In this document: positions 23,897 to 33,421 of the stretch, in pieces
Numbering within the stretch: the first letter of the stretch is position 1
How the letters are laid out: each line of letters begins with the position of its first letter
Assembly: GCF_016808335.1 (NCBI RefSeq)
Contig: NC_053141.1
Location: 27,943,581-28,007,580, forward strand
Direction: 5' to 3'
Source of the DNA: Panicum virgatum
Lineage: Eukaryota; Streptophyta; Magnoliopsida; Poales; Poaceae
Length of the DNA: 64,000 nucleotides
The notes under the pieces: generated by a model
Seen by the model: the letters and a program-made list of their open reading frames with translations, nothing else
Database searches by the model: none
What the model was told of the DNA's origin: nothing
Made by a program: the position numbers and the translations under genes

Positions 23897-23910
23897 AAGC
23901 ATGGGGGGAA
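23897..23910 (+). other. Element C polypurine tract
   Basis: The AAGCATGGGGGGAA stretch lies directly against the 3' LTR start (TGTTGACGCTCC). Priming of plus-strand synthesis is the expected role. Confidence 0.85.
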
Positions 23911-25369
23911 TGTTGACGCTCCTTAAGTACCCATTTTATCCCTTGTTTATCCTTGATAATGGCATGAATTTAATATCAAAATCAATAACCATCCTAACCC
24001 CGGCCTAATTATTGGTCATTTTCACACTTGCACATATATTTTGGAGGAACTTCATTTTTGTAGGTTTTTGGCCTATTTTGGAGCATGAAACGACGAGGCC
24101 CGTGAGCGAGTGCTAACATGGAGAAAGACGAAGGCCAAAGCCCAAAGGAAGGACCAAAGCCCATGTTGATTCGAAGCCCATTCACGCATATCCATCCTCC
24201 AAGAGAGCCCAAAGGACCAAGCCCACAAAGATGAGATCAAGATACTTCAGGATTAAGCAAAGCAAATGAAGATTTAAGGAAGGATTCCCTATCCTATCCT
24301 TTCCTCGAAGATATCTCCAAGATAACAACGTCCAAAGGGGTGCAATCTTGAAGGACATAAACTCTAGAAGATGCGAGGAGTCTACACACGAAAGATGAGA
24401 CCGAGGCGCGCCCGATACAGGGTAGGCCGGTCGGCCTAGGCCCATGGGGCTGGCCGGCCTAGCCTATTTCTGAGGCAGTTTGGCCTCCCCTTCGACCGGT
24501 GGCTTCCTCGGCTTATAAATAGCTCGCACCTTATTCAACTCGAAGCATCCATCCACCGAGAACTCGACGAAAACCTAGGGCCAAGACTGGAGGGAGACGA
24601 CGGCCGCCGCAAGTCTTCGAAGTTGTCTAGGAGATGGCTTAGGCCGACCCTAGCCGCCGTGGCCTCCCTGCATGGTTGAGCCATGGCGGAGTTCATGAGC
24701 TAGTTGGATTCATCGATGGTGTGCACATGGCGGTGATGATTCAAACGAATCTATTATGTGAGTAATGATAATCATGTCTTCCGAATCTATTAGCGATCAT
24801 GTTCTTTCTTTCGATTTCGTTCTTCTCTTTGGGTTTGCTTCATCTTAGATCTATTATCGAGATAGATCGCTTAGCATGATCTTGTAGTCATGGTGGCTAG
24901 AGGTTCATGGCGGAACTACCAAAGGGGGTTCGACTTGCTTCAGGGTATTTCGTCCAAAAGGGTGGCGTCGTGACAGGCCGTTGCCATAGAATAGGCGGAG
25001 TATCGAGGGATCGGATTGGAGATTTTGGGTTTAAAGATGCTTTTGATTGAGATGCATGATTTATCCGCTCGTTAGCTTGAACTACAACTAGATGACGATA
25101 GGCCTAGTCATATCTTTGGTTTTGCTATGATTAAGCCTATGTTCATGGATGAGATCAACCTTTACATATCACTCATATCTATTAAAGGTTTACCCTTTAT
25201 ATGCAATCAATGCTTCATGTTAGGATAGATCCATTAGATTAGATGGAAAACCTTAGATAGTTCTTTGTCGATCCACGGATTGATAAACCTTGGGGGAATA
25301 CTCTAAGGGAAAAGCTACACGAACCGTGCGCTTGCGGTATACAAATCGGGGCGCTAAGGAGCGTCAACA
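23911..25369 (+). repeat. Element C 3' LTR
   Basis: 1459 bp, running from TGTTGACGCTCC to GGAGCGTCAACA, a perfect 12-bp terminal inverted repeat. A TATA box is at 24514-24521. Differences from the 5' LTR are scattered single bases and small indels. Confidence 0.95.
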
Positions 25370-25374
25370 GGCAC

Positions 25375-26362
25375 CACGCCTAACACTATCGAGTTACGTA
25401 CTCCTGCCTCCCGGCAAGACAGAAAGCACTCTCAAATAAGTAGAACTTGCTACCTACACAGACTAGGGGTCCCACTGATCAATGACAGAAACAAAACAAG
25501 TAACTGAAGTAAAGAAAAAGACGAGGAACTTCACTCCGAAGATATTCCATTCCTCCGAGGTGGCTTACAAAATGGAGTAAGGCCGAGAGAACTCGGCACC
25601 GCTCCTTTACTTTGGCTTTCACCAAGACTCTCACCTCACACTCTCCCTATTCTACTAAGTGGGACTACATCTTGCTTGGACTCTTCTCCTCTCCAAATGG
25701 TGTGTGCTGAATGAGGGGTTGGGGCTCCCTTTTATAGGCCTCCAAGGTAGGTTGCTTAGCTTGTAAGCAAGGTTAAGAATGCTTATCTTGTAAGCTAAGC
25801 TATGGTTTGCTTGACTTGGAAGCAAAGCTGTCCACGCATGCATGGCAGTTGTAACTTCCACTTGAGGGATGCACACATGGCGGTTGTAACTTCCTCTTGA
25901 AGGCTGCACACGTGGTGCAAAAAGGTCAGGCCGGCTGGCCTGGGGTTGTCCCCCCTCGGCCCTCTGTTCCACCGACGTGTCAATCAACGCTTGTATTTTC
26001 CTCCTCAAGTCGGTTTGGGACTTGTTCTGAGTTTGGTCACTGCAGGTGGACCCAACTTGTCATGGCTCAAGCCTTTCGGTATTGGTTTATGCATTTTCTA
26101 TAAAACCACGTTGGATTGGCTTGTATTTGCACTCATGAGCACTCTGACCAAAGATGAGCCTGAATTGCCAAGGTGGATAGGCTGGCCAGCCTGGGTTTTC
26201 TCCCATTTTAGCCAAATTTCGCACATGTTGTTCCTGCATTCAAATACTCACCAAAACTTGTGGAACTTATTAATATAAGTGAATTTGGCATGAATATGAC
26301 CTTTGTTTCAAGAAATCAGGCTGAGCGTTGGCGGCGAAAATCACCGATATAGATCGCCAACA
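25375..26362 (-). repeat. Element B 5' LTR, outer part (988 bp)
   Basis: Resumes after the second GGCAC and ends CGCCAACA at 26362. The portion 25870-26362 matches the left LTR. The stretch 25375-25870 has no partner in the left LTR because that copy is deleted. Together with 15657-16085 the full LTR was about 1.42 kb. It includes imperfect repeats of a 'gcatg..tggc(a/g)gttgtaactt' block (about 25838-25900). Confidence 0.88.
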
Positions 26363-28165
26363 AAGATGCTTATCTGGCGTCGGGTAGAGATATGCAAAGA
26401 AGAGCCCATCGGCAAAGGCCGCAGATAAGGTGTATCGGCAAAGCTGTACGTGTAAGGTGCATCGGGAAACCTGAAGGAATGACCCCGCATCGGAAAAAGT
26501 CCCTAGGAAGGCTTCGCGTCGACAAAGTCTCGCGAGGGAGACCATCGGCAAAAGGGTGCGCAACGGTTATAAGCGGATAAGAAGGATGACGTCACCCGGA
26601 GTGTTGTGGCCTGGAATCAGAAGGCGGACTCCAACGAAAAGGGAAAGCTTGGAGCCAAAGTTATCTTCATTTTGGGATATTCCTTATTTTGTTTCGTATT
26701 TGATTAGGACTCGTGTTAGCTTCAGGGTATAAATAGAAACCCTACGACAATGTAAAGAACTCTCCAACAATCAATACACAAACTGGCCCCGTGCCTTTCG
26801 AGTCCAGTCGAGTCGTTGAGTTCTTCGAGAGGGCTATTTGATCCGTCGACCTCTGTAAGTCCCGACAACCTTGTCTATCATGTCTAGTATCGTGCGGCAG
26901 ATTTAGATGAGATGGCAAGTAGTCTTGTTTTACTTTGCTTAGTATCGTGTGGCAGATTTAAGCTTAGTAGCAAGAGGTCTTCGTTTCGCCTCATATCATA
27001 CGGTGGATTAAGGTAGAACACGATAGTTATCGAGTCTTGGTTGAGTTGGGTGCCATGTGGTAGGCATAGATTTGGCTCAAGGATTAGTTATTGGCTCTAT
27101 TAGATCGGGCTAATCTATTAGATTCATTAAGTTATCCAAAGTGTTGATTATTTATTGTTGTTTATATTTATTGCAACACTTTTTGCCCAATCTAGATTGA
27201 TCGAGCTTGGCCTTACATCTTTTATAGATCTAATTTGTCTTTGATGCTTTTTATGTCCATCTTGCCGTGATAGTTAGATCTAGTGCTTGCATTGGCCAAG
27301 TTATATCAGTCTAGATTGTTACATGTTGTGGGTTCGAGCTTGTTAGATGCAAATAGATGCTTGACAGAGCTGGGTGTCGTGCGGTAGATGTAGGTTTTTA
27401 GGTTGCTTTAGAGCTAGTCATCCGGTGGACTAGAATTTGATTCAATCTGATTGGTTTATTTGTGTTTGGCTCATTTGTTCCTGCTCCATGAACCCCGGAT
27501 TGGCAAACTTGCCGATGCGGTTATGCTTTCACGAGTAGTAAGTATTTATAGATCTGTCAGGTAATGCATGCTTTTAGCTTCTTTCTTCTAGGACGTATCA
27601 TGCGGTGGATTAGTCTAGTTGTGAGAAGTGGCATATATCTAAGAAAGTGGTATCATGCGGTGAATTAGCTTGATTGGGTTTATGCTGGACGGGTTTAGGA
27701 AGATTAGTCGTGTGGTGGACTAGTTAGATTAAGCCTATGCATGTGTTATTTAGACTAGATTTATTTATATGAGCTACCCCTTTTATCTATCATGTTAACT
27801 AGATTTGATTGGCTAAGGTTATGTGCTTTACATATTGTTATTCATATAGCTGGTTTAATCTTTTTAACATGCTCACTGATCACGATAGACAAACATGTTT
27901 TTGTTCATTCATTCATCAGAATTGCCGATCACATCGTTTATCCGTTTGGCAGACAACTTCCGATCTGTATGTCGCATACAATCGGCTCCAGGGCCACAAA
28001 TATGGAACTGTCTAGCCACACCCGATAAGTTCCAGCTTTTGTTACTGATCGGTTTTTCTCCCTTGTCAATTGCATGTCAAATTGACTGGCATGTCCCAGA
28101 TCTCACCTTTTTGAAGCCACGCGTTCTGGCTTGCTGTGTGTTAGGCACAATGAGCCACATTTTGT
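26363..28165 (+). repeat. Element A 3' LTR, remainder
   Basis: After the second AAGAT the A LTR continues. It has a promoter-like TATAAATA (26728-26735) and a long downstream part in which a motif close to TATCRTGCGGTGGATTAG recurs about nine times (26888-27720). I could not fix the 3' end. The junction with the truncated copia element D is near 28165, and the last 100 bases could belong to either. No genes. Confidence 0.65.
26728..26735 (+). promoter_or_regulatory. TATA box of element A 3' LTR
   Basis: TATAAATA lies in the context 'cagggtataaatagaaaccc', followed within 40 bp by AT-poor leader-like sequence. This is a typical LTR promoter. Confidence 0.65.
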
Positions 28166-28167
28166 GA

Positions 28168-28504
28168 CAGCACTGTCTCAAGTCTTTCTGCTACAGCAAA
28201 GACCTCTTCATAGTCAATGCCTTGTTTGTGAACATATCCTTTAGCAACCAATCTGGCTTTTGTACTTCACCACTTCTCCTTCTGCATTCTTCTTTAACTT
28301 GTAAACCCACTTCAACCCAATTGGCTTGTGGCCAGTTGGTAGTTCCTCCAACTCCCAGGTCTTGTTGTTGTTGATGGATTGGATTTCACTCTCCATTGCT
28401 ATTATCCAATTACCATAACCAGATGCATCTTGGTAGCAAGATGGTTCCTCCATAGCTGCCAATAGAGCTTCTACTTCACTGTTAGAGGTTAATTCCACCT
28501 CCAT
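28168..28504 (-). pseudogene. Element D: N-terminal part of reverse transcriptase (RVT_2)
   Basis: The frame shows AMESEIQSI, then KTWELEELPTGHKPIGLKWV and YKLKKNAEGEVVKYK, the start of plant copia RT. A one-base shift near 28255 then gives RLVAKGYVHKQGIDYEEVFA and RLETV, after which similarity stops at about 28170. The catalytic YVDD part is missing. A single in-frame TAG separates it from the preceding integrase tail. Confidence 0.85.
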
Positions 28505-29128
28505 TGTGTCCTAATACACTTCATTCAGATTTCTGAATCTCACAGGCCTCTCATCCAGGTCAATTGTATCATCAACATCCATCTCTGTAGGTACATCTCC
28601 TGTATTTGCATTCACCAAGGCCTCAACCTCTATTGCATGATCATGAACAGTATCTGCTTGTGAGTTTTCTCCTACTGTACCTGAATCTGCAAATGCATCA
28701 TCAAAGTTGTTTCCACTAGGAGTACCACTTTCATTGTCATTTTCTCCTCCCTTAGACTGATGACCATTATGATTATCACCATCAACTTGACCACCTGTCC
28801 ATGGTTGATACACTACTGCCTCAGTGTCATCCACCACAAAATCTGAATTTTCTCCAAATTCAGTGTTCCACTGCCAATTGAAAGTTTCTTCAAATATAAC
28901 ATCTCTACTGACAACTATTCTTCTAGTCTGAGGATTGTATAGCCTGTGTGCTTTACTTCCCTCCACACCAAAATAGACCATGCCAAAACTACTATCATCA
29001 AATTTTCTCATATGAGACACTGCTGGTCTCACATTGGCTCTACACCCAAAAACTTTCACATGACCGAACTGTGGTTTTCTGCCACTCCACCCCACAAAAG
29101 GAGTCCTATAGCCCATGACTTTTGTTGG
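28505..29128 (-). pseudogene. Element D: integrase C-terminal and linker region
   Basis: The open frame 29116-28511 contains GHVKVFGCRANVRP, FDDSSFGMVYFGVEGSKAHR and VVSRDVIFEE, the conserved copia segment after the integrase core. A long acidic linker follows, as usual before RT. It is the continuation of the integrase on the other side of the MULE. Confidence 0.88.
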
Positions 29129-29137
29129 TAACCTTTT

Positions 29138-30098
29138 GGCAAAATTGGCTCTAGGACATTGTCCAAATGTGCCTTTTGCTGTGGGACATTAAAAAAAATT
29201 GGTCTTTGCTCAAACACACTAAAATTTCATAGCTATTTGCTCGCACACACTACCCCTATTATTATATTTCATTTTAATTGAAGGCCAGGCTAAATGACTA
29301 AAATGCCCTTAATCCTCACTTCTAACCGGACAACACCAGATAGGATAGCAGACTAGCAGTCACGACTCGAGCGGCTCCTATCGCTTGGGCGCAAGCACGG
29401 GGGCAGCACCGGCAGAGGAGCGGGGGGCGGCAGCAGCTTCTGGCAGCAGTGCGAAGGGGCGGGGCAGCGGCTTCCTGCAGAGGAGCGCACGGGCGGGGCA
29501 CTCGCATGCATAGGGACCAGGCCGGGCGGCAGCTTGCCGGCGCGCAGGGGCTGGGCGCTTGCGGCCCGGATCCCAAGGCGGGGCAGCGGCATCGTGGCCA
29601 AGGCGTCGCGGTCCAGGGGTTGGGCGGTGGCCGGGACGCAGGAGCTACGGTGTGGTCGCCGCCGCCTTCATCGACGGTTTCTCCATCCAGATCTTCCTCT
29701 TCTACTGCTTCGCGCGCTGGTACCGTCACGCTGTCTGCGGCGCGCGCGGGCTCAGGCGGCAGCGGTGGCGAAGACCTGTCATCGTCATCAATGCAGCAGC
29801 AACAGCAGGAGCATGAGGACACCTCCGACACACCACCGGTCCTGACGTGGTTGGCGTACGCGCTCTGCCTCCTCAACATCATCGTTATGGTGGTCTATTC
29901 TATTCTCTTATTCGAGCTAAGGGCAAATTGTCCAAAAATTATGTTTCATGACCTCTTTAGACTAAAAATAATATTATTTGAGTTATAGTGTCTTGTGGCA
30001 AATTACAATGATTGAAGAGTGTGTCTTGACAAAGACATCTTTTTCAGTGTCCTATGGCAAAAGCCATCTTTGAAGAGTGTCCAGGAGCCAATTTTGCC
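29138..30098. mobile_element. Non-autonomous Mutator-like element (MULE), 961 bp
   Basis: Terminal inverted repeats: GGCAAAATTGGCTCTAGGAC at 29138 and, on the opposite strand, GGCAAAATTGGCTCCTGGAC ending at 30098. Pairing continues more loosely for over 80 bp inwards. A perfect 9-bp TSD, TAACCTTTT, flanks it (29129-29137 and 30099-30107), the Mutator superfamily hallmark. It interrupts the copia integrase frame exactly. The middle (about 29340-29900) is very GC-rich and unlike the AT-rich ends, so this may be a Pack-MULE carrying a captured gene piece. There is no transposase. Confidence 0.92.
29449..29988 (+). other. GC-rich ORF inside the MULE, possible captured gene fragment
   Basis: 179 codons on the + strand. 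The first two thirds are Arg/Gly/Ala/Ser-rich with a Gln run (MQQQQQEHED), followed by a hydrophobic segment (LTWLAYALCLLNIIVMVVYS) that could span a membrane. It then reads into the terminal repeat, so the natural end is lost. The opposite strand is also open for 186 codons, as GC-rich sequence often is. I recognise no family. Confidence 0.35.
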
Positions 30099-30107
30099 TA
30101 ACCTTTT

Positions 30108-30552
30108 CAATAAGTACACTGAATGCTTTACAGCTTCACCCCCGAAACATTCAGGTACTCTCATACCTTAGAGCATTGATCTAGCCATCTCCATGACATT
30201 TCTATTTCTCCTTTCAACAACACCATTTTGCTGTGGAGTAAAAGGTGATGTGAACTGCCTCTTAATCCCAACCTGTTCACACACATCCTTGAAAGCTGCT
30301 GCTAAAAACTCTCCACCTCTATCAGACCTAACTGTCTTAATCTTATACCCAACACAGCTTTCTGCCTCTGCCTTGAACTTGACAAATGCAGATACTGCTT
30401 GGTCCTTTGTTTTCAGGATCTCAACTGTCATCCATCTGCTACAATCAGCCACAATTAGCATGAAATATTTGTTACCACCAGCTGTCTCAGGTGTAATTCG
30501 GCCACATAGGTCAATATATATGCACCAACTACTGAGGCTCTTCTGCTCTCCA
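30108..30552 (-). pseudogene. Element D: integrase catalytic core
   Basis: The minus-strand frame has YIDLCGRITPETAGGNKYFM (first Asp), KTVRSDRGGEF (second Asp) and PQQNGVVERRNR (Glu), a complete D,D,E triad of copia integrase. A stop follows MARSML near 30168, and the frame is then cut by the MULE at 30107. The first Asp motif lies at about 30518. Confidence 0.88.
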
Positions 30553-30849
30553 CTATGTAAATTTTGGAAATGACATTCTTGTTTGCTTCCCTGCCAAACA
30601 AGCATGGCATACCTGATCTGGGTGACTGATGAGTGGTACACCCCTAGCCATCTCCTTTTCTACTAACATCTCAATAGAATGAAAGTTTACATGTCCCAAT
30701 CTCCCATGCCAAAGCCAAGACTGATCACCAACACTAGCAAGGAAACTCACTGGCTCAACTGCATTTAGATAAATCGTATACAGTCTATTGATAGTTCTCT
30801 GAACTCTCGTTATTACTCTCCATGTTTTCTTGTTTGTCACTTCTATCAA
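30553..30849 (-). pseudogene. Element D: pre-integrase zinc-binding domain
   Basis: Contains WLWHGRLGHVNFHSIEMLV and VCHACLAGKQ, the H-H-C-C pattern of the copia GAG-pre-integrase domain. It overlaps the start of the integrase core in another frame, so there is a shift near 30600. Confidence 0.87.
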
Positions 30850-30913
30850 TTCATCACCATTTCTACTTTATAGCCTATCTCTGTTAACTGACCCAAGCTA
30901 ATGAGATTGCTTT

Positions 30914-31171
30914 TCAATTTAGGGATGTAATAAACACCACACAATAGCCATTGTTCACCTGACAGACCTTGAAAAAAATAGAGCCTCTACCATGAATTTC
31001 AACTGATGAACCATCCCCAAACCATACCTTGCCACCAATGGTGGTATAGATGTGCCTAAACTTCAGTCGATCTCCAGTCATATGATTGCTTGCACCATTG
31101 TCCAGGTACCACAAATCACCATTTGACTCCATCTCTAGTGAAATGCAACTCTGAAGCGAGATGTACTTCAT
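30914..31171 (-). pseudogene. Element D: protease
   Basis: LWYLDNGASNHMTG is the copia aspartic protease active-site region (D-x-G-A-S), followed by VWFGDGSSVEIHGRG. The frame opens at ATG 31171 by chance, because the polyprotein continues upstream in the zinc-knuckle region. Stops at 30914 and just downstream break it. Confidence 0.87.
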
Positions 31172-31550
31172 TCAGACACACCATCTCCTGAACCTGAATG
31201 TTTTTCGACAACAGGCATTTTGGCTGTCCCGGTTCTACCGTTTCAGCCATCAACACTGTAGCCTCGAACTCAACCTTCTTGACATGATGGGCTTCTTCAT
31301 CCTTCTTCTCACTCGGGCATCTATTTGCATAGTGCCAGTACTCCTTTCACTTGAAGCACTTGATGTGGCTTTTGTCACGCCTTCCCGCGCCTTCTCTGCC
31401 ACCACCACCAATGCTACCGTGGCCACTGCTTCCACCACCACTGCCACGTCCTCATCCTCGTCCACGACCACTGCCATGGTTTCTCCCACCACCAGAGCTC
31501 TCTCCAGGCACCTTCTGCTGAGCTTCCCACTCCGCTTGTGTCAAGAGCAC
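31172..31550 (-). pseudogene. Element D: Gag zinc-knuckle region
   Basis: A glycine/arginine-rich segment leads to a CCHC knuckle: Cys-Phe-Lys, then a TGA where the second Cys is expected, then His and Cys at the right spacings (EYWHYANRCP). One base change (Cys codon to TGA) kills both the zinc finger and the frame. Two more stops lie in the Gly-rich part. Confidence 0.8.
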
Positions 31551-32198
31551 CTAGCCGGTGTCTGACCGAGAACCTCCTGCACCCCGCTTGGTTCTCTCCT
31601 CGAATGCCTTCAGTCTCCCAACTGCTTCGTCAAATGGGAGTTTCTTGAAATCGTAGAACTGCTCGATCCTGGTAACCACATTGATGAACCTCTCTGGCAA
31701 AGTGTCGAAAAGTTTCTTCACCAGTGCACCATCATGAAGTGATCCACCTAGACCCGAATACCTTACTGACATACTCGTCAATTTCCCAGTATAGGAGTCC
31801 ACCGATTCGTCCTCGTTCATCTTCGATGCATCAGACTCACACATCAAAGTCTATAGTCTTGCCTCCTTGACACGATGTTGACCCACGAATCTTGATTTGA
31901 GCGAGTCCCAGACCTCCTTCTCGGTCTTCTTCATTGCAACCTGCATCAACAGATCGTCAGGCAGGCATTGGAGCAGATGCGCCTTTGCCTTCATGTCCTT
32001 GGCCTTGTTCTTTGCAACCACTGCTCGATCTTGACTTGACGATTGTCCCGTCGGATCTATCACCTCCCATACTCCCTGATCCTCCATGATCGCCTGTGTC
32101 CGGATGCTCCAACTCACATAATTGGTGTGTGTCAGCGGTGGGTAATAGAACCGCCCCCCGTCGCCTCCACCACTATTCCTAACACCCCGCTCTGACAT
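31551..32198 (-). pseudogene. Element D: gag (UBN2-type capsid)
   Basis: The ATG at 32198 opens MSERGVRNSGGG, then YYPPLTHTNYVSWSIRTQAI and VWDSLKSRFVG, typical of copia Gag. An in-frame stop lies near 31850, and the frame continues (ESVDSYTGKLTSM, LFDTLPERF) to 31551. It begins about 35 bp after the primer binding site, so the start is plausible. Confidence 0.88.
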
Positions 32199-32232
32199 GG
32201 TGGATCAAACACAACACAACACAAGTGATTGA

Positions 32233-32247
32233 TGGCTCCGATGCCAA
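32233..32247 (-). other. Element D primer binding site (initiator-tRNA-Met type)
   Basis: On the minus strand TGGCATCGGAGCC follows the LTR end by one or two bases. It resembles the TGGTATCAGAGC complement of initiator tRNA-Met used by copia elements, with two changes. Confidence 0.75.
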
Positions 32248-32248
32248 A

Positions 32249-32608
32249 TGAAAGCAAAGGATCAACAATCACAAGCGATTCGCATGGTGGCTAGGCCTAT
32301 AGGTCAAGATCGCGCACGAAGAACATAGGAAATGCGACGAACTGCAACTGTCGACAGGGTGTTGACATTGCCCCCTTTTCACTGATAACAAATCCGATTA
32401 CAATGGAGGTTACAATATAACTGAGGCTCTAACACGCTCCTCTTACACCCATCTATTTATCCCAATAGCTAACACACACACTTGCAACATAAAAACACAC
32501 GCTACAAAGCGATACAAGTTGGCAGAAAACAACTGTTTCACACGCACGATGCTCTGGGCGCAGTCACCATGCTCCACCCTGATGCCAACCGTTCCCGCCA
32601 ACACAACA
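32249..32608 (-). repeat. Element D 5' LTR (about 360 bp)
   Basis: On the minus strand it starts near TGTTGTGTTGGCGGG and ends CTTTCA just before the primer binding site. It includes GGATAAATAG (near 32450) as a TATA-like box and a long leader. The outer end is uncertain by about 6 bp because of repeated ACA. The partner 3' LTR is absent. Confidence 0.7.
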
Positions 32609-32657
32609 ATTCAAATTCCTCAGCAGCTTCCACTATGTAAGAAAGTAACAAAAAAGA
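32609..32657. other. Short spacer between element D and the CACTA-like segment
   Basis: About 50 bp of AT-rich sequence with no recognisable feature. Confidence 0.5.
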
Positions 32658-32880
32658 CACTGCCATCAGAGATGTTGAATTAATTCGCGTCTGTAATTTA
32701 TTATTAGAGACGTGTATCTACTATATACATCTCTGATGTGATCAATCTCAAATGACTACTGCGGTAACATGTTTTTTATGTGGAATAATAGAGACCCTGA
32801 TGAACAAAACGCGTCTCAGATGGTTTAGACAGTCATCAGAGACGTGGACGAACCACACGTCTGTGTTCCCATTACTCGGA
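32658..32880 (+). mobile_element. CACTA-like left terminus with subterminal repeats
   Basis: CACTGCCATCAGAGATG starts at 32658. Within 200 bp the motif ATCAGAGACG or its inverse (CATCTCTGATG, GTCATCAGAGACGTGG, AGAGACGTG) recurs at least five times, as in grass CACTA subterminal regions. The same motif reappears at 40236-40276. The first five bases are CACTG rather than CACTA, and I did not find the right terminus, so the superfamily call is moderate. Confidence 0.55.
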
Positions 32881-32984
32881 CCCGAAAAAATTATCAAGTG
32901 GCGTTAACTACACCTTGCGTCCGTCCGTCCATCCCCACCTCCCGTCTCTTCCTCTCCACTGTTATCCTATCCTCTCCTCTCCAC

Positions 32985-33421
32985 TAGGGTTAGCCACCGC
33001 CTGTCGTCTAGCCGCCGCTGCAGCCCCAATCCGTCGCGTGGTTCCTCCCAGGCCGCGCTGCTCGGCGCGCACCTCCGCGACGTCCGCACTCGCGCCGAGC
33101 ACGACCTTGCTCTCGTCGACGTCGACAGCACCGAGGGCAGTGACCCCGCCGCCCCCGCGGACCTCCGCCTCCTCCCCACGGCGTTCCTCGCCACTCGCGA
33201 CGGCCGCGCCGACGCCGCCCTGCTGATCTACAAGGAGGAGGCCCGCGATGCGCCGTTCGACCCCTGCTCCCGCACCCTCTCCTACCACCTGTGCCACTTC
33301 GACGGGCGAGAGGAGGAGTCGGTGTGGTGGAGCGCGGCCTACCGCCGCCTCGTCTGCGAGCTCTCCGCATGTAGGCGCGGGACGTGGCTGACGGTGTTGC
33401 AGAGGCATCTCCTGTTTCATG
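32985..33421 (+). pseudogene. Captured exon of an unidentified gene
   Basis: A GC-rich frame stays open from about 32985 to a consensus donor (CATG|GTAAGT) at 33421/33422. It reads QAALLGAHLRDVRTRAEHDL, then LIYKEEARDAPFDPCSRTL, VWWSAAYRRLVCEL and LTVLQRHLLFHG. Balanced amino acid use and a proper splice donor make it look like a true exon rather than chance. There is no ATG in frame, so the first part is missing or lies in a lost exon. I cannot name the family. Confidence 0.5.

Larger units (their letters stand above)
16086..25369 (+). mobile_element. Element C: complete non-autonomous LTR retrotransposon (9284 bp)
   Basis: Two LTRs (1462 and 1459 bp), a perfect TSD, a tRNA-Asp-type primer binding site and a polypurine tract define an intact element. 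The 6.3-kb interior has no gag, protease, RT or integrase that I can recognise. It is therefore a large retrotransposon derivative (LARD-like) that must borrow enzymes. The primer binding site and the 'gaggacgagca...aagcatggggg' 3' region are like those of Athila elements, so an Athila-type helper is a fair inference. The LTRs look very similar by eye, so the insertion is fairly recent and is the youngest in the left nest. Confidence 0.93.
9765..26362 (-). mobile_element. Element B: Athila-type Ty3/gypsy retrotransposon, interrupted by element C
   Basis: The ends are TGTTGGCAC (9765) and CGCCAACA (26362), with TSD AAGAT. Orientation is minus: a tRNA-Asp-type primer binding site lies beside the right LTR (15631-15649), and gag, RT, RNase H and integrase run right to left. 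It is inserted in the 3' LTR of element A, and its own 5' LTR contains element C (16086-25369). Removing C leaves about 7.3 kb. All coding domains are broken by many stops and frameshifts, so B is much older than C. Confidence 0.9.
28166..32608 (-). mobile_element. Element D: Ty1/copia retrotransposon, 3' truncated, hosting a MULE
   Basis: Read right to left: LTR (32608-32249), primer binding site, gag, zinc knuckle, protease, integrase, and the first part of RT. The order gag-protease-integrase-RT is the copia order. The element stops inside RT near 28170, so most of RT, RNase H and the 3' LTR are absent. Its integrase contains a Mutator-like insertion (29138-30098). Stops and small shifts are scattered. 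No TSD can be given for the truncated copy. Confidence 0.88.
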
